From Blepharisma japonicum (taxonomy: Eukaryota > Ciliophora > Heterotrichea > Heterotrichida > Blepharismidae), in the NCBI GenBank assembly GCA_949751835.1, contig CATKHK010000077.1, positions 150,363-214,362 of the forward strand: a stretch of 64,000 nt of DNA. The letters run 5' to 3'. A program made the position numbers and the translations under genes. Under the pieces are notes generated by a model. It was not told the origin of the DNA. It saw nothing but the letters and a program-made list of their open reading frames with translations, and made no database searches. Shown in pieces: positions 21,350 through 32,931 of this stretch; positions within the stretch are counted from its first letter, which is position 1; the number at the start of each line of letters is the position of its first letter.

Positions 21350-22230
21350 TAAGCTAATCTACAAAAATTAATAGCCTAAGTAAACTACCGATATCATTCA
21401 TAGTTAATAGTATAAGTCTTGGCAATTGACTATGAATTTTACATGTCAAGAAACCGAGAAAATAAATTTACAGTCCAAGATAACAGCTCAGAATTCTAGA
21501 AAAAGAAATTAAAAATGTTCAATTACCAAGATTAACAAAATTTTAATTATTTCTAATATTTTTAACTATTTTAAAAGAGATCTTTGTCTTCCACATACAT
21601 ATATTATATTAAATATTTATTTTATTTAGTAAAAAGTATTTAATTATGTTAGCCAACTCAAACAAATATGATATTGTCTCATCAAAATAAATTAAATGTT
21701 ATGGAAGATATTAGCATATATTTGCCACATTTGTTTAATTCAAAGTCAATCCCTGCAATATGAGAACCAGAAAATTTGATTGCAACAGAATGGGAAATAC
21801 TTTTGTCAAGCACAAGAATCTATATGATTAGCAAATCAATTATTTAACAAATCAGCAAAAAGGAAAAGCTCTCATACGAATTAGTAGAAGAACCGGTAAT
21901 CAAAGTTCATAAAGAAACCCGAATGAAAATAATAACTAGTTAGTTTTTAAAAAGAATCAAAAGAAAAGAATGTTTATAGCTTTAATAAGATACAGAGTTA
22001 TCCATGAAAAAAGAAAATTCAATTAGACCAAAAATTATAAGGCTTATTATATTTTGTTGAAAGTAATGAAAAATTATTATATATTGGTGAATTCCACATA
22101 GCACAATGCAATAGAAATTATGGTTGAATAAAGTTAGAATTACTTATGCTAAATTACAAGATTTCAAATAAAAGCCTGCAAAGTTATCTCGCTGTGTCAA
22201 ATTCTTATGAATTATTGCTTGAATAGAAAT
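21350..22230. repeat. R2 repeat, copy 1
   Basis: About 0.9 kb upstream of BK7, repeated at 31,855-32,735 and 40,925-41,630. On the minus strand a coding-like piece reads KFSGSHIAGIDFELNE in the second copy; a diverged version is found in R1, so the two repeats share an ancestor. It contains the conserved 27-nt block at 22,174. Confidence 0.7.
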
Positions 22231-22261
22231 TGAAGATTGAAATAATGGGGTAGTAGTGAAA

Positions 22262-22515
22262 ACCCTCAGAGAAATCATCTCACAGTGGCTTTGAATGATT
22301 TCTTTAAATGAATTTAGTATAATTTGAAGATAGCCAGCAAGTACTTTTTTAGTTATTGGATTTGGTATAATTGATAAAGATTCAGGCTTATGGCCAAGTA
22401 TAGAAGAGATTTTAAGATGCCCGCTAAAATGTAAATCACATGAATAAACTGGAGGGGTTGTGCATTAGTATACATATTCTAACTTGTGCTAACAATTTTC
22501 TTTTCAACACTTCAT
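22262..22515 (-). pseudogene. BK8: short 5' fragment of a BK3-like gene
   Basis: Starts at the ATG at 22515 (MKCWKENC) but has a true stop (TAG) soon after and an internal deletion in the coiled coil. It is the unit 2 counterpart of BK5 and BK12. Confidence 0.7.
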
Positions 22516-22519
22516 TTAT

Positions 22520-23150
22520 ATTTATAGCATTAAAACGTTTCTAAATATCTCACCCCCTCAACTTTGAGAAAATCAAGTATATTTGTTTTGATTTCTTTTT
22601 TTTATATTAATTTAATATACAATTTTTTAAATTTGTGTAAATTTGAAAGAAAATAACGAAAAATTGGGGGAAGTCGATTAGATAATTAATTTCTTCATAT
22701 TTCCTTAAGCCTTGCTATTTCAAATCACATTTAAAAATTTTAAGATCAATAGAATTGATTCTTAAATTTAATTCTGATAAAGTCTTTAAATTACCATATA
22801 CAAGTATATCAAGCGTCTGCCAATATTTCATTCAAATTTTTGATCACCATTTTGGTTACTTATAAATCATAAATTGAATTAGAAGTCATCTTAGTCTTAT
22901 TGAAGCTTATCTGGCAATAAATCAGCAATTGATTTCTCTTATTGATAGCACTCTGAGATAGTCATTAAGAATCTGATCAGTAATTTAGTCAGATTTATTT
23001 AAATCTAAAGTAATTATTTTTTTGATTATAGCAAGCTATTGATTTGTACACTCAAAAAAATAAATATTAGATATGGCATATAATCAGTGACATAAATCCA
23101 AATTTTAAAATATTGCTAGTTATGCGCTAAGCTTAGCTTTAGTTATTAAT
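22520..23150. repeat. R3 repeat, copy 2
   Basis: Second copy of the block at 15,790-16,430, with the same order of neighbours (BK3-like fragment on one side, complete BK gene on the other). Confidence 0.75.
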
Positions 23151-23153
23151 CTA

Positions 23154-24407
23154 TTAAATTGTTTTGATCTTTTTGCATTTCTTTTCTTTCATATCAAATT
23201 CATATAAATTATAACCTAAAGCAAAATAAACTTTATTTTGCAATGAAACACTATATCCAATTAAGTCTGTATTTTCAGTTTCTGAGCTACCTATCGTACT
23301 CCAGGCTCTTCATTCATGACTTCCTTCATAAATATATCCGCCTGATTCTATTACATAAGCATTTTTATTATTTCCACATACAATTTTTGACTTTCCTGAT
23401 TGAATGTTATGCAACTCAATGTAACTATTTTGAATAACATCATAGCAATAAATCTTTGAGTGTTCTTTACCAGATAGTAATATTTTATTATTTTTAGCCA
23501 TGCATGACACAAGATATGATGGAACTGGCAAAGTATTTAAGTTTTTTCATTTGTTTTCTAATAAATTATATCTAAATGCATTATTTACAGACGTACTTCA
23601 ATTATGTCCTCCAAAAATATAAACACAGCTATTATAATAAATAGAGCCACTGGCATACAGACTATGCTCTGCATTAACTACTCATTTAACATTATTATTC
23701 GATCCAATAATAAATGCAGTATTTGTTCTTGGATCATTTCCATAGCAAAAAATTGAGTTTCCCGGAATTAAGCACATTACTATGTAATGGCTTTTTTGCA
23801 TATCCAATGAGATATTGAATTCAGTTGATGAGTAATCATTTAAATCCGTTTGCACAATTTTTGTGGATTTATTACGAAAAAGAATAAATCTATTTGATTC
23901 TTTTATCAAAGACCCAATTATTAATTTCCCTTCATTATCTATAAAGAAGTTAGACTCATCAAAAATATCAAAAGAATCTTTAAGGAGACTAATGACTTCT
24001 TCTGGTTCTGAAGCCAGCATCTCATCTATTTTAGTCTTGTTAAAATTTGATATGGCTTCTACTAGTTTTATTTCAGATATTATTTTGCGCTGCTTTTTTA
24101 TAGATTCGTCGACTGATTCCAATGTAACTTGCATTTTCTCATTAAGTTGCTTAATTTGTATTGAAAAATCTGAAACAATTTTTCTCCTTAGCTCATACAA
24201 ATCTGATAGCGATTTGTGAAGACAATCAATAAGAGCTCTTTTTGTTTCTGGATTTGGAGAAATTGTTAAGGGATCTGGAATATGCCTAGATTTAGATGCA
24301 GTTTTTAGATGAGCTATGAGATGCATATCACACGAATAAACAGGTGGATTTTTGCATGGGCATGCAAATTCTAACTTATTTTGGCAGTGGTCTTTTCAGC
24401 ACTTCAT
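23154..24407 (-). CDS. BK9: B-box-like zinc finger/kelch protein, intact, 417 aa
   Basis: Starts MKCWKDHCQNKLEFACPC at 24407 and ends in TAA at 23154. Additional TGA codons fall at NNNVKWVVNAE (others have Gln) and GGHNWSTS, so this copy has several Trp at unusual places. The SVSLQNK site has Leu where others have Trp. It is the unit 2 counterpart of BK6 and BK13. Confidence 0.78.
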
Positions 24408-24414
24408 TTTATAA

Positions 24415-26585
24415 ATTAATGCAACAATCAATAGCCTAACAGTTCAATTTTTGACGATTGACTATAAATTTCACATGGCAAGAAACTAAGAAAAGAAATT
24501 TACAGTCAATGATGACAGCTCAGAACTCTAGAAAAAGAAATTAAAATTGTTTAATTATCAAGAGTAACAAAATTTTAATTATTTCTAGTACTTTAACTAT
24601 TTTCAAAGAGCTTTTTGTCTTTCACATGCGTGTGTTATAATTAAAATTTATTTTCTTTATAAATTATAAATGCTTCTTGGAGAGTATTATCTAGATCTGA
24701 CAGGATTATTTATTCGTAAACCATTTTAGTATGCTAGAAAATTTCGAAATTTAAATATCTAATCAGGAGGCTAACTAGTAAAAGTATTTATAAATAATGA
24801 ATTTGTTAGCGATTCAAATAGATATAATATTGTCTCTTAATATGAATTTCCTTTGATGAAATATGCAAACATAGATTTATCAGCATTCCCTTTAATTCCA
24901 AGTCAATCGCTTTAATATGAGACCTAGAAAATTTAATGGCAGCTGAATAGAAAATATTTTTGATATCAAAAAATGCATCATAATATCCAAATTATTTTGA
25001 AAGCCAATTTCTCAACAAAAAGAGAGAAGGATGAAAGCTTTCATATGAATTAGGAGAAGGATTGGCAGTCAAAATTCAGGAAGAAAATATTAGCTAGTTA
25101 TTTTTAAAAAAAATCAAAAGAATGGTGGGTACAGCTTTAGTAAAATGCAAAAAAGATAACTCAATTAGGCCAAAATTAAAGGCTTATCTTAGTATGTAAA
25201 AGCTTTATATTTAGAAAAGAAATGAAGATATTATTAATACTGATGAATTTCACATAGAAATGTAATAGAAACTATGGTTTCATTAACGTTAGAATTTCTT
25301 ATTCTAAATTACAAGATTTAAAATAAAAGCCTGCAAAGCTATCTCGCTGTGTCAAGTTCATCAACATATTACCAAACTCAATTTCAATGTCAGAACAGAC
25401 TTTTAATGGGTAAATATAGAGTTTTCTGATCAAACTCCATTAATATTTACCTCCGGAAATAGTTTATTTTCAAGAGAAATCGGACTACTTACAATATTTT
25501 TTGAATTCTTTTAGTATAAACCTGTTTATTAAGCATCGGTAAATAAAATTTTATGAAAATTTCTCAACGAATAAAGATCTGCTATTAATTTTTAGCAATT
25601 TCACATATTCTCTGTCTCTTTTACTTGCAAAAGGATAACTATCTTCTAAAGACGTAAAAACGGAACTTCAGATGAATTGAATCAAATGATTTGTTGCGTT
25701 CACTATATAATGAAAGATCAGGAGAAATAGAAGGAGTCTTCTTAACACTAAGATTCAAAACTTGAGCAAATTACGCAGAAATATTATTTTATGGTATTCA
25801 AATAACATTTTTCCGTCACTTAGTGCTTTTAGGCCATTACGAAGCATAATTAATCCATCATCCCTATTATCTTCTAAATAATTTGCTTTAATACCATTAT
25901 AAGAGTTCTGATAGTGATTTAAACATAAGTCATATATAATTTGCTAATTGCTCTTATCGTATTAATTGAAAAGTTGTTTTCTTTGTTTGCTCATACTCTT
26001 TAAATATTTTTTTTCGTCTTGCCTACTCAAAATACTTTCAAAAGCAGTAAAAACTGAAAATCGATATCTATTTTAATCTTCTTCATGATTCCTTTCAACT
26101 TTGTATGCATTACTTCAACACTACTTGCTTTGAAAATGATTTCTGGCTATTTTTAAAGATTCTTCAATGTTTCTTAAATGGACACAATTCAGCCAATTCA
26201 ATTGAGGGAAATTCGCGCATATCTCTCTTTGTTAAAAATTAGCGTCTAAAAGAAATTCAATCATTTTTATTAGCAGATTGAACAATTATTACAGTGTTTT
26301 CTCCAATAGCACATTTAGCATAAACAATGTCTGTTACGATTGAATTTAACTCTCAGCTGCTAGATCTATAGCAATACCCTTGCAGTATATCGTCTTCTAT
26401 GCTATTTTGAGAGCCTCTTGATGTCAGTTCTAGCTCCATTTACAAATTATGGCCTATTTGGCAACTAATTAAGTCAATATCAACGATTTACAATTAAAAT
26501 ATTAGATATGGCATATAATCTGTGGCATAAAATCCAAATTTTAAAATATTGCGAGTTATACGTTAAGCTTAGCTTAAGTTATTAA
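24415..26585. repeat. R1 long repeat, copy 2
   Basis: Second copy of R1. Compared with copy 1 it lacks short pieces (near 24,660 and 25,550) and carries scattered changes. Stops interrupt the same coding-like stretches, so the decay probably predates the duplication. The 27-nt block is at 25,329. Confidence 0.7.
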
Positions 26586-26589
26586 TCTA

Positions 26590-27846
26590 TTAAATTCTTT
26601 TGATCTTTTTGCATTTCTTTTCTTTCATATCAAATTCATATAAATTATAATTTCAGAAAGCAAAATAAACTTTATTTTGCCATGAAACACTACATCCAAT
26701 TAAGTCGTTATTTTCAATTCCTGAGCTACCTATCGTACTCCAGGCTCTTCATTCATTGCTTCCTTCATAAATATATTCACATTCAATTACATAAGCATTT
26801 TTATAATTTCCACATACAATTTTTCACTTTCCTGATTGAATGTTATGCAACTCAATGTAGTTATTTTGAATAATATCATAGCAATAGATCTTTGAGTGCT
26901 GCCTACCAGATAGTAATATTTTATTATTTTTAGCTATGCATGACACAATATAGGATGGAACTGGCAAAGGATTTAAGTTTTCTCATTTGTTTTCTAATAA
27001 ATTATATCTAAATGCATTATTTACACAACCACTTCCATTGGTTCCTCCAAAAATATAAACACAGCTATCATAATAAATAGAGCCACTGGCATACAGACTA
27101 TGCTCTGCATTAACTACTTGTTTAACATTATTATTCGATTCAATAATAAATGCAGTATTTGCAATTGGATAATTTCCATAGCAAAAAATTGAGTTTTCAG
27201 GAATTAAGCACATTACTATGTAATGGTTTTTTGGACTATCCAATGAGATATTGAATTCAGTTGATGAGTAATTATTTAAATCCGTTTGCACAATTTTTGT
27301 GGATTTATTACGAAAAAGAATAAATCTATTTGATTCTTTTATTAAAGGCTCTGTTTTTGTTAATTTTCCTGTATCATCTATAAAGAAGACTGACCCATCA
27401 AAAATCTCAAAAGAATCTTTAAGGAGACTAATGGCTTTTTCTGGTTCTGAAGCCAGCATCTCATCTATTTTAGTCTTGTTAAAATTTGATAGGGCTTCTG
27501 TTAGCTTTATTTCAGATATTATTTTGCGCTGCTTTTTTATAGATTCGTCGAATGATTCCAATGTAATTTGCATTTTCTCATTAAGTTGCTTAATTTGTAT
27601 TGAAAAATCTGAAACAATCTTTCTCCTTAGCTCATACAAATCTGATAGCGATTTGTGAAGACAATCAATAAGAGCTCTTTTTGTTTCTGGATTTGGTGAA
27701 GTTGTTAAGGGATCTGGAAGATGCCTATATTTAGATGCGGTTTTTATATGAGCTGCGAGATGGGTATCACATGAATAAATAGGAGGATTTGTGCATGGGC
27801 AAGCAATCTCTACCTTATTTTGGCAGTGGTCTTTTCAGCACATCAT
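26590..27846 (-). CDS. BK10: B-box-like zinc finger/kelch protein, intact, 418 aa
   Basis: Starts MMCWKDHCQNKVEIACPC at 27846 and ends in TAA at 26590. The open frame is continuous with TGA as Trp (residue 4; ENKW at 26983; GKWKIV; SNEW; FAFWNYN). The KVEI zinc-finger variant and the 126-bp upstream spacer are shared with BK14 (38 kb), its unit 3 counterpart. One codon is lost before the YIYEG segment. Confidence 0.8.
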
Positions 27847-27972
27847 TTTATAATTTAATGAACAAAATTAATAGGCTTTGCGAATCATGATAAAGTTATA
27901 ATCTGTGGCATAAAATCCAAGATTTAAAAATATCGCTAATAATGCGCTAAGCTTACTTTAGTTATTAATCTA
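27847..27972 (-). promoter_or_regulatory. 126-bp spacer between tandem BK genes
   Basis: Separates the BK11 stop from the BK10 start. It is almost identical to 39,530-39,655 between BK15 and BK14. It must hold both the 3' end of one gene and the promoter of the next, so BK regulatory sequences are short. It includes the TAATAGGC and ATGCGCTAAGCTTA elements seen at other BK gene edges. Confidence 0.5.
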
Positions 27973-28987
27973 TTAAATTGTTTTGATCTTTTTGCATTTC
28001 TTTTCTTTCATATCAAATTCATATAAATTATAAGTATCAAAAGCAAAATAAACTTTATTTTACCATGAAATTTTGCATCCAATTAAGTCGTGATTTTCAA
28101 TTCCTGAACTACCTATCGTACTCCATGCTCTTCATTCATGGCTTCCTTCATAAATATATCCTCCTGATTCTATTACATAAGCATTTTTATTATTTCCACA
28201 TACAATTTTGACTTTCTTGGTTGAATATTATGCAACTCAATGTAACTATTTTGAATAATATCATAACAATAGATCTTTGAGTGCTGCCTACCAGATAGTA
28301 ATATTTTATTATTTTTAGCCATGCATGACACAAGTGAGGAGGAACTGGCAAAGGATTTAAGTTTTTTCATTTGTTTTCTAATAAATTATATCTAAATGCA
28401 TTATTTACAGGCGCACTTCCATTTCCTCCTCCAAAAATATAAACACAGCCATTATAATAAATAGAGCCATTGGCATACAGACTATGCTCTGCATTAACTA
28501 CTTATTTAACATTATTATTCGATTCAATAATAAATGCAGTATTTGCAATTGGATAATTTCCATAGCAAAAAATTGAGTTTTCAGGAATTAAACACACTAC
28601 TATGTAATAATGTTTTGGACTATCTAATGAGATATTGAATTCAGTTGATAAGTAATTATTTAAATCTGTTTGCACAATTTTTGTGGAATTATCACGAAAA
28701 AGAAAAAATCTATTTGATTCTTTTATTAAAGGCTCTGTTGTTAATTTCCCTTCATCATCTATAAAGAAGTTAGACCCATCAAAAATCTCAAAAGAATCTT
28801 TAAGGAGACTAATGGCTTTTTCTGGCTCTGATGCCAGCATCTCATCTATTTTAGTCTTGTTAAAATTTGATATGGCTTCTGCTAGCTTTATTTCAGATAT
28901 TATTTTGCGCTACTTTTTATAGATTCGTCGAACGATTCCAATGCAATTTGCATTTTCTCGTTAAGTTGCTTAATTTGTTTTGAAAAA
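27973..28987 (-). pseudogene. BK11: 3' part of a B-box/kelch gene, cut by an insertion and frameshifted
   Basis: The family sequence is recognisable from KQIKQLNEKMQ (about 28,985) to the stop at 27973. Single-base losses occur near 28,912 (after DESIK) and 28,210 (near KIVCG). The zinc-finger half is missing here and is found instead at 31,655-31,849, so this gene was split by foreign DNA. Its counterpart in unit 3 is BK15. Confidence 0.8.
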
Positions 28988-29801
28988 TAAAATATTGGAA
29001 AATTAGAATAGCTTTCAGGCAAAATATCTAAATAAGGCTTCCACCTGCTTTCTTCTTTTGCTTTTTCCTGCAATATAAACGAAGATAAAAAGGAATGTTT
29101 AGGAGACAACAAATTTAAATTACCGCAACCATATTTTGGCCAATTGGAGTCGTTTTTGTCATTTACAATGTAATTATATGAGATCTTGGAATAACCACAA
29201 TACACTCATTTTTAGCCATAAAAGTTGTGTGGGGACTCCTCTATAATCTTTCGAATAAAACCTTAACTTTATTTTCGGAAATTTTGCTCCACCTTCAATC
29301 AGCCAATTAAACAGGTTTTCGAACTTTTTCCTTTCTGGATGGTCCAAAGGAAGTGCTGTCTCAATCTCCATATCAGCTTCGATTTCTTTTTTTAATACTA
29401 ATAACTCTGGAAACTCAGGGTTAATTGCAAACCCACGATGTGCATAATCAAGTGCTTCTTGGAATCTGCATAATTCCCTGTGAGTAACTGCCATACGATA
29501 GTATAGAAATTGCCCGAGGATGACGCTATCTTGCGCCATCCTCGGGCAATTTGTATAGCCTTTATTTCAGCTGGGTCAGTTTCTATAGCTTTGGCAGAAT
29601 CTATGATTGCGTCTTCATAGTGGCGAAGCTCTATATAAGCTGATGCTCGATTAGTCAAAAGTATGACATGCGCCGGGTCTAATTCAAGACCTTTTGTGTA
29701 TAATTCAAGAGCCCTTGAAAATCGTGCATGCTGAAATCAGAGTTACCTTTTTCTTTGAAGGATTCTAGAGTATCTCGCTTCTTTTTGCCTTTGCCACCCA
29801 T
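28988..29801 (-). pseudogene. Decayed TPR-SET-type gene, truncated
   Basis: Begins with a plausible ATG at 29801 (MGGKGKKKRDTLESFKEKGN). TPR helices follow (LLTNRASAYIELRHYEDAI, THRELCRFQEALDYAHRGFA), then SET-like segments (KLRFYSKDYRGV, PRSHIITL and KHSFLSSFILQEKAK with PYLDILPESYSNFPIF). TPR plus SET is known from SMYD/RBCMT-like methyltransferases. The frame is broken by a one-base loss near 29,750, the palindromic element at 29,504-29,555, a shift near 29,225, a true TAA after HIITL, and another shift after that. The 3' end is lost at the BK11 junction. Confidence 0.75.
29501..29558. mobile_element. Palindromic TA-bounded miniature element (MITE/IES-like)
   Basis: Arms 29507-29522 and 29537-29552 are a perfect 16-bp inverted repeat (AAATTGCCCGAGGATG), extended to 20 bp with one mismatch around a 6-nt loop. 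The direct repeat GTATAG lies at both ends (29501-29506 and 29553-29558). Removing 50 bp between the inner TA dinucleotides rejoins the two TPR frames (KAIYYRMAVTHREL). It is GC-rich compared with its surroundings. TA-bounded, precisely removed elements with inverted ends are the hallmark of ciliate internal eliminated sequences; this assignment is inference. Confidence 0.65.
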
Positions 29802-29899
29802 TTTTAGCACTTTTATGGAAGAAAGTAATAGAAGTTCAAGAGAAAGCAAAATTTTTTAGAAAAATTATTCTTGAAACAATTGATATTAAGTTACGCTTT

Positions 29900-31849
29900 C
29901 TAAAATATAAAGCATTTTTCTTTATCCTTTTCACCTTTAGCCTTTTTTTCATATCTTTTAAAATTTTTTTGATGACTCCCAGTTATCGCAATCCTTTGAA
30001 GACCAACTTCACCTTCATTTTTATGCAAATTGCTTGTGCTCCCGATAGTCACTGCTCTTTGTATCATATTTTCTATAACATTTTCTATAACATTTTCTAT
30101 AACATTTTCTAAACATGGTACTTTTGCAGGCGCGCTCTCATACGTAGGCTTCTTCTTCAGAATTTTATATGTTTCTACCTTCATAGCCATTCCAGTCCCG
30201 AACACCGAAATTGCTAATTTTTTAGTCTGCATATGGTTGCATAAGAAATCATCTACAAGCACACTAGTAAATTGCTCCTTATAGTTAAAATTAGGACGTT
30301 CTGAATAGCCAGGAAATACATTGGTTCTTCGAATCCCAAGGCCTGGGAAATGGTACTCACAATATACATCATTTGCATGGGACAAAGGAATATTTCAAGC
30401 ATCATGGATTTCGACTCGGAAATTTATGAGGGATCCTATAAGTTCTTCAGGGGTTTCTGGGCCTTCGTCTAGGTAGTTGCCGTCTTCGTCAGTAGGGACA
30501 ATATTCATTTTAAGAAGCCCTGCGTCTCCTCCACTTGTGCTGATTATGAGGATGTTAAAAGGGTTATCAAAAAGTAGCCCTAGGGGTTTTAAAGAATAAT
30601 AGCCTTTCCCAAGTAAATTTTCTTCTGGAGGATCCCATAGTGGGTCTTCTTCAGGGGACGGATCAGTTTGTTCGTCTAGCATTTCTCTGAGCATACAAAG
30701 CCTATCTTCGAATTTTTCTACATCTCATAGCCAAATTAAGCCATAATCTTGGTTTTGTACTTCTACTTTGAGCTCTTTTTCCCAATAATCAGGCTCCAGG
30801 TCTTCTTCTTTTTCGACCTCATCAGGAAGAATATTGATGATTTTTACATTGAATTTTACATGTCGGTTTAAATCGGTTGTTATTAAATTGGCTTCGTTCA
30901 CAAGTGGGAAAAGTTTTGCAAGTCGCGAATGAAGCTGGCGTTTTTTGCTTATTGGCTCAGGCTCTGGAGGGACTTCAGCGGCTGAAACAGGTTCTTGTGG
31001 AGGCTCAGCTGAATTTTCTTGATTTTCAAGGTGTGTTTCAGGTTCAGCTACAATATCATTTTTAGGCTCTTCTTGAGGAGGAATTGAAGCTGTTTTTGTT
31101 AAAAGTGGGGTTGGAGGCTGCCAAGGTAGCTGCCGTAAATCTTTTTCTAGCCCTAATATTTGGGCTTCGTATTTCTCTTCCATTGCAAATTCATAGTCAA
31201 TGTCTTTTTCTTTGTATTTTGAGTCTTCTCCAGGTCTTTTGAATAAATAAATTTGGTTAGTCCCTATGATGATTCTGTCCAAGTTCTTAAGAATTATTTT
31301 TTCAATAACTTTTTGACCGTTTACATATAAATATTCACTGCAAGAAGGATCTATAGGTTCTAACGTGATATTTTCATTTTTATCTTTATCAAAAATGCAA
31401 TGTCTTGGCCTAATACTACAATTCGCAATAATTATATCCGGTTTGGGAATTCCAACTTTTCTACCCACAACTAATGGCACACTATCAAAATTATGGACAA
31501 CTTTGCCAGAAAGCAAATAATCTTCATTAAGATTCGTAAGATGAGGGCCAGACCTATCAATTTCTGGTTCAAATTCTTCTTTAACAGTATCTCTTTGCTG
31601 CTTCCAGCTTATTCTTTGTGCAGATGAAAATTTCTCATTTTCTTCTAGCTGTTCTCTTAGCTCATACAAATCTGATAGCGATTTGTTTTCTGGATTTGGT
31701 GAAGTTGTTAAGGGGCCAGGAAGATGCCCAGATTCAGATGCGGTTTTCATATGAGCTGAGAGATGGATATCACATGAATAAACAGGAGGATTTGTGCATG
31801 GGCAAACAATTTCCACCTTATTTTCGCAGTGGTCGTTTCAGCACTCCAT
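29900..31849 (-). CDS. Chimeric protein: BK zinc finger fused to kinesin-3 FHA and tail, 649 aa
   Basis: Open from ATG 31849 to TAG 29900 with TGA read as Trp at 30725 and 30395. Residues 1-64 are a BK N-terminus (MECWNDHCENKVEIVCPC, CDIHLSAHMK, then SLSDLYEL). From about residue 65 (REQLEENEKFSS) the sequence is kinesin-3: PHLTNLNED, an FHA domain at about 122-206 (LVVGRK, IRPRHCIF, YLYVNGQK, DRIIIGTNQIYLF), a Pro/Glu-rich linker, then the KIF1-type tail (LWDPPEENLLGKGYYSL near 404, and NFRVEIHDAW). There is no motor domain. Four ENVI-type repeats lie near residues 579-594. The protein ends KEKCFIF, a possible CaaX box. Residues ETKRALIDFLNK of the family are deleted in frame. If expressed it could act as a motorless adaptor; this is inference. 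Confidence 0.8.
30067..30112. repeat. 12-nt tandem repeat inside the chimeric gene
   Basis: The unit TTTTCTATAACA is repeated about four times on the plus strand, encoding ENVI repeats in the kinesin tail. Being a multiple of three, copy changes keep the frame. Confidence 0.7.
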
Positions 31850-31854
31850 TTTTA

Positions 31855-32735
31855 TAAGTAATCTACAAAAATTAAAAGCCTAATTAAACTACTGATATCA
31901 TTCATGGTTAATAGTATAAGTCTTGGCAATTGACTACACATCAAGAAACCGAGAAAATAAATTTACAGTTACAAGATGACAACTCAGAATTCGAGAAAAG
32001 AAATTAAAGATGTTCAATTACCAAGATTAACAAAATTTTTATTATTTCTAATATTTTTAACTATTTTAAAAGAGATCTTTGTCTTTCACATACATATGTT
32101 ATATTAAATATTTATTTTATTTAGTAAAAAGTATTTAATTATGTTAGCCGACTCAAGCAAATATGATATTGTCTCATTTAATAAATTAATTGTGATGGAA
32201 GATATTAGCATAGATTTGCCACATTCGTTTAATTCAAAGTCAATCCCTGCAATATGAGAACCAGAAAATTTGATTGCAATTGAATGGAAAATACTTTTGC
32301 CAAGCATAAGATCCAAATTATTTCAAATCAATTTTTAACAAATCGGCGAAAAGGAGCTCTCATACGAATTAGTAGAAGAACTGGCAATCCAAGTTCATAA
32401 AGAAATCAGGAATGAAAATATTAACTAGTTAGTTTTTAAAAAGAATCAAAAGAAAAGAATGTTGATAGATTAAATAAGATGCAGAGCTATCCATTAAAAA
32501 AAAAAACTCAATTAGGTAAAAAATAGAAGGCTTATTATATTTAGTTGAAATTAATGAAGAATTATTATATATTGGTGAATTGCACATAGCACAATGCAAT
32601 AGAAATTATGGTTAAATAAAGTTAGAATTCCTTAAGTAATTACAAAATTTCAAAAAAAGCCTGCAAAGCTATCTCGCTGTGTCAAATTCTTATAAATTAT
32701 TGCTTGAATAGAAATTGAAGATTGAAATAATGGCA
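31855..32735. repeat. R2 repeat, copy 2
   Basis: Second copy of R2, upstream of the chimeric gene. A 70-codon minus-strand frame remains open here (32,104-32,316) with KFSGSHIAGIDFELNE, conserved at protein level in R1 and R2 but broken in the others. The 27-nt block is at 32,659. The following 190 bp hold nothing recognisable. Confidence 0.65.
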
Positions 32736-32931
32736 TTAAATGATAAGAATGATTATGAATATTAAGTGCTCCCTTATCGTTACGAAATATAATTTTAGCT
32801 CTAAAAATTAGTACAGCGGGAATGTTAATAGATGCTTATCTGCTGCATATTAGATAAATTAATGCTGAACTTTAAAATTACATTTGAACTTAAAGAGTTA
32901 AAATGGTTTAAAATTACATAGTAAAAGTTTG

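Noticed and set aside
30067-30112. A CRISPR-like or regulatory tandem array
   Set aside because: It is a 12-nt in-frame repeat coding for ENVI units, without spacers.
30725-31849. The chimeric gene as an ordinary complete kinesin-3
   Set aside because: There is no motor domain, and the first 64 residues are clearly the BK zinc finger; only the FHA and tail are from kinesin.
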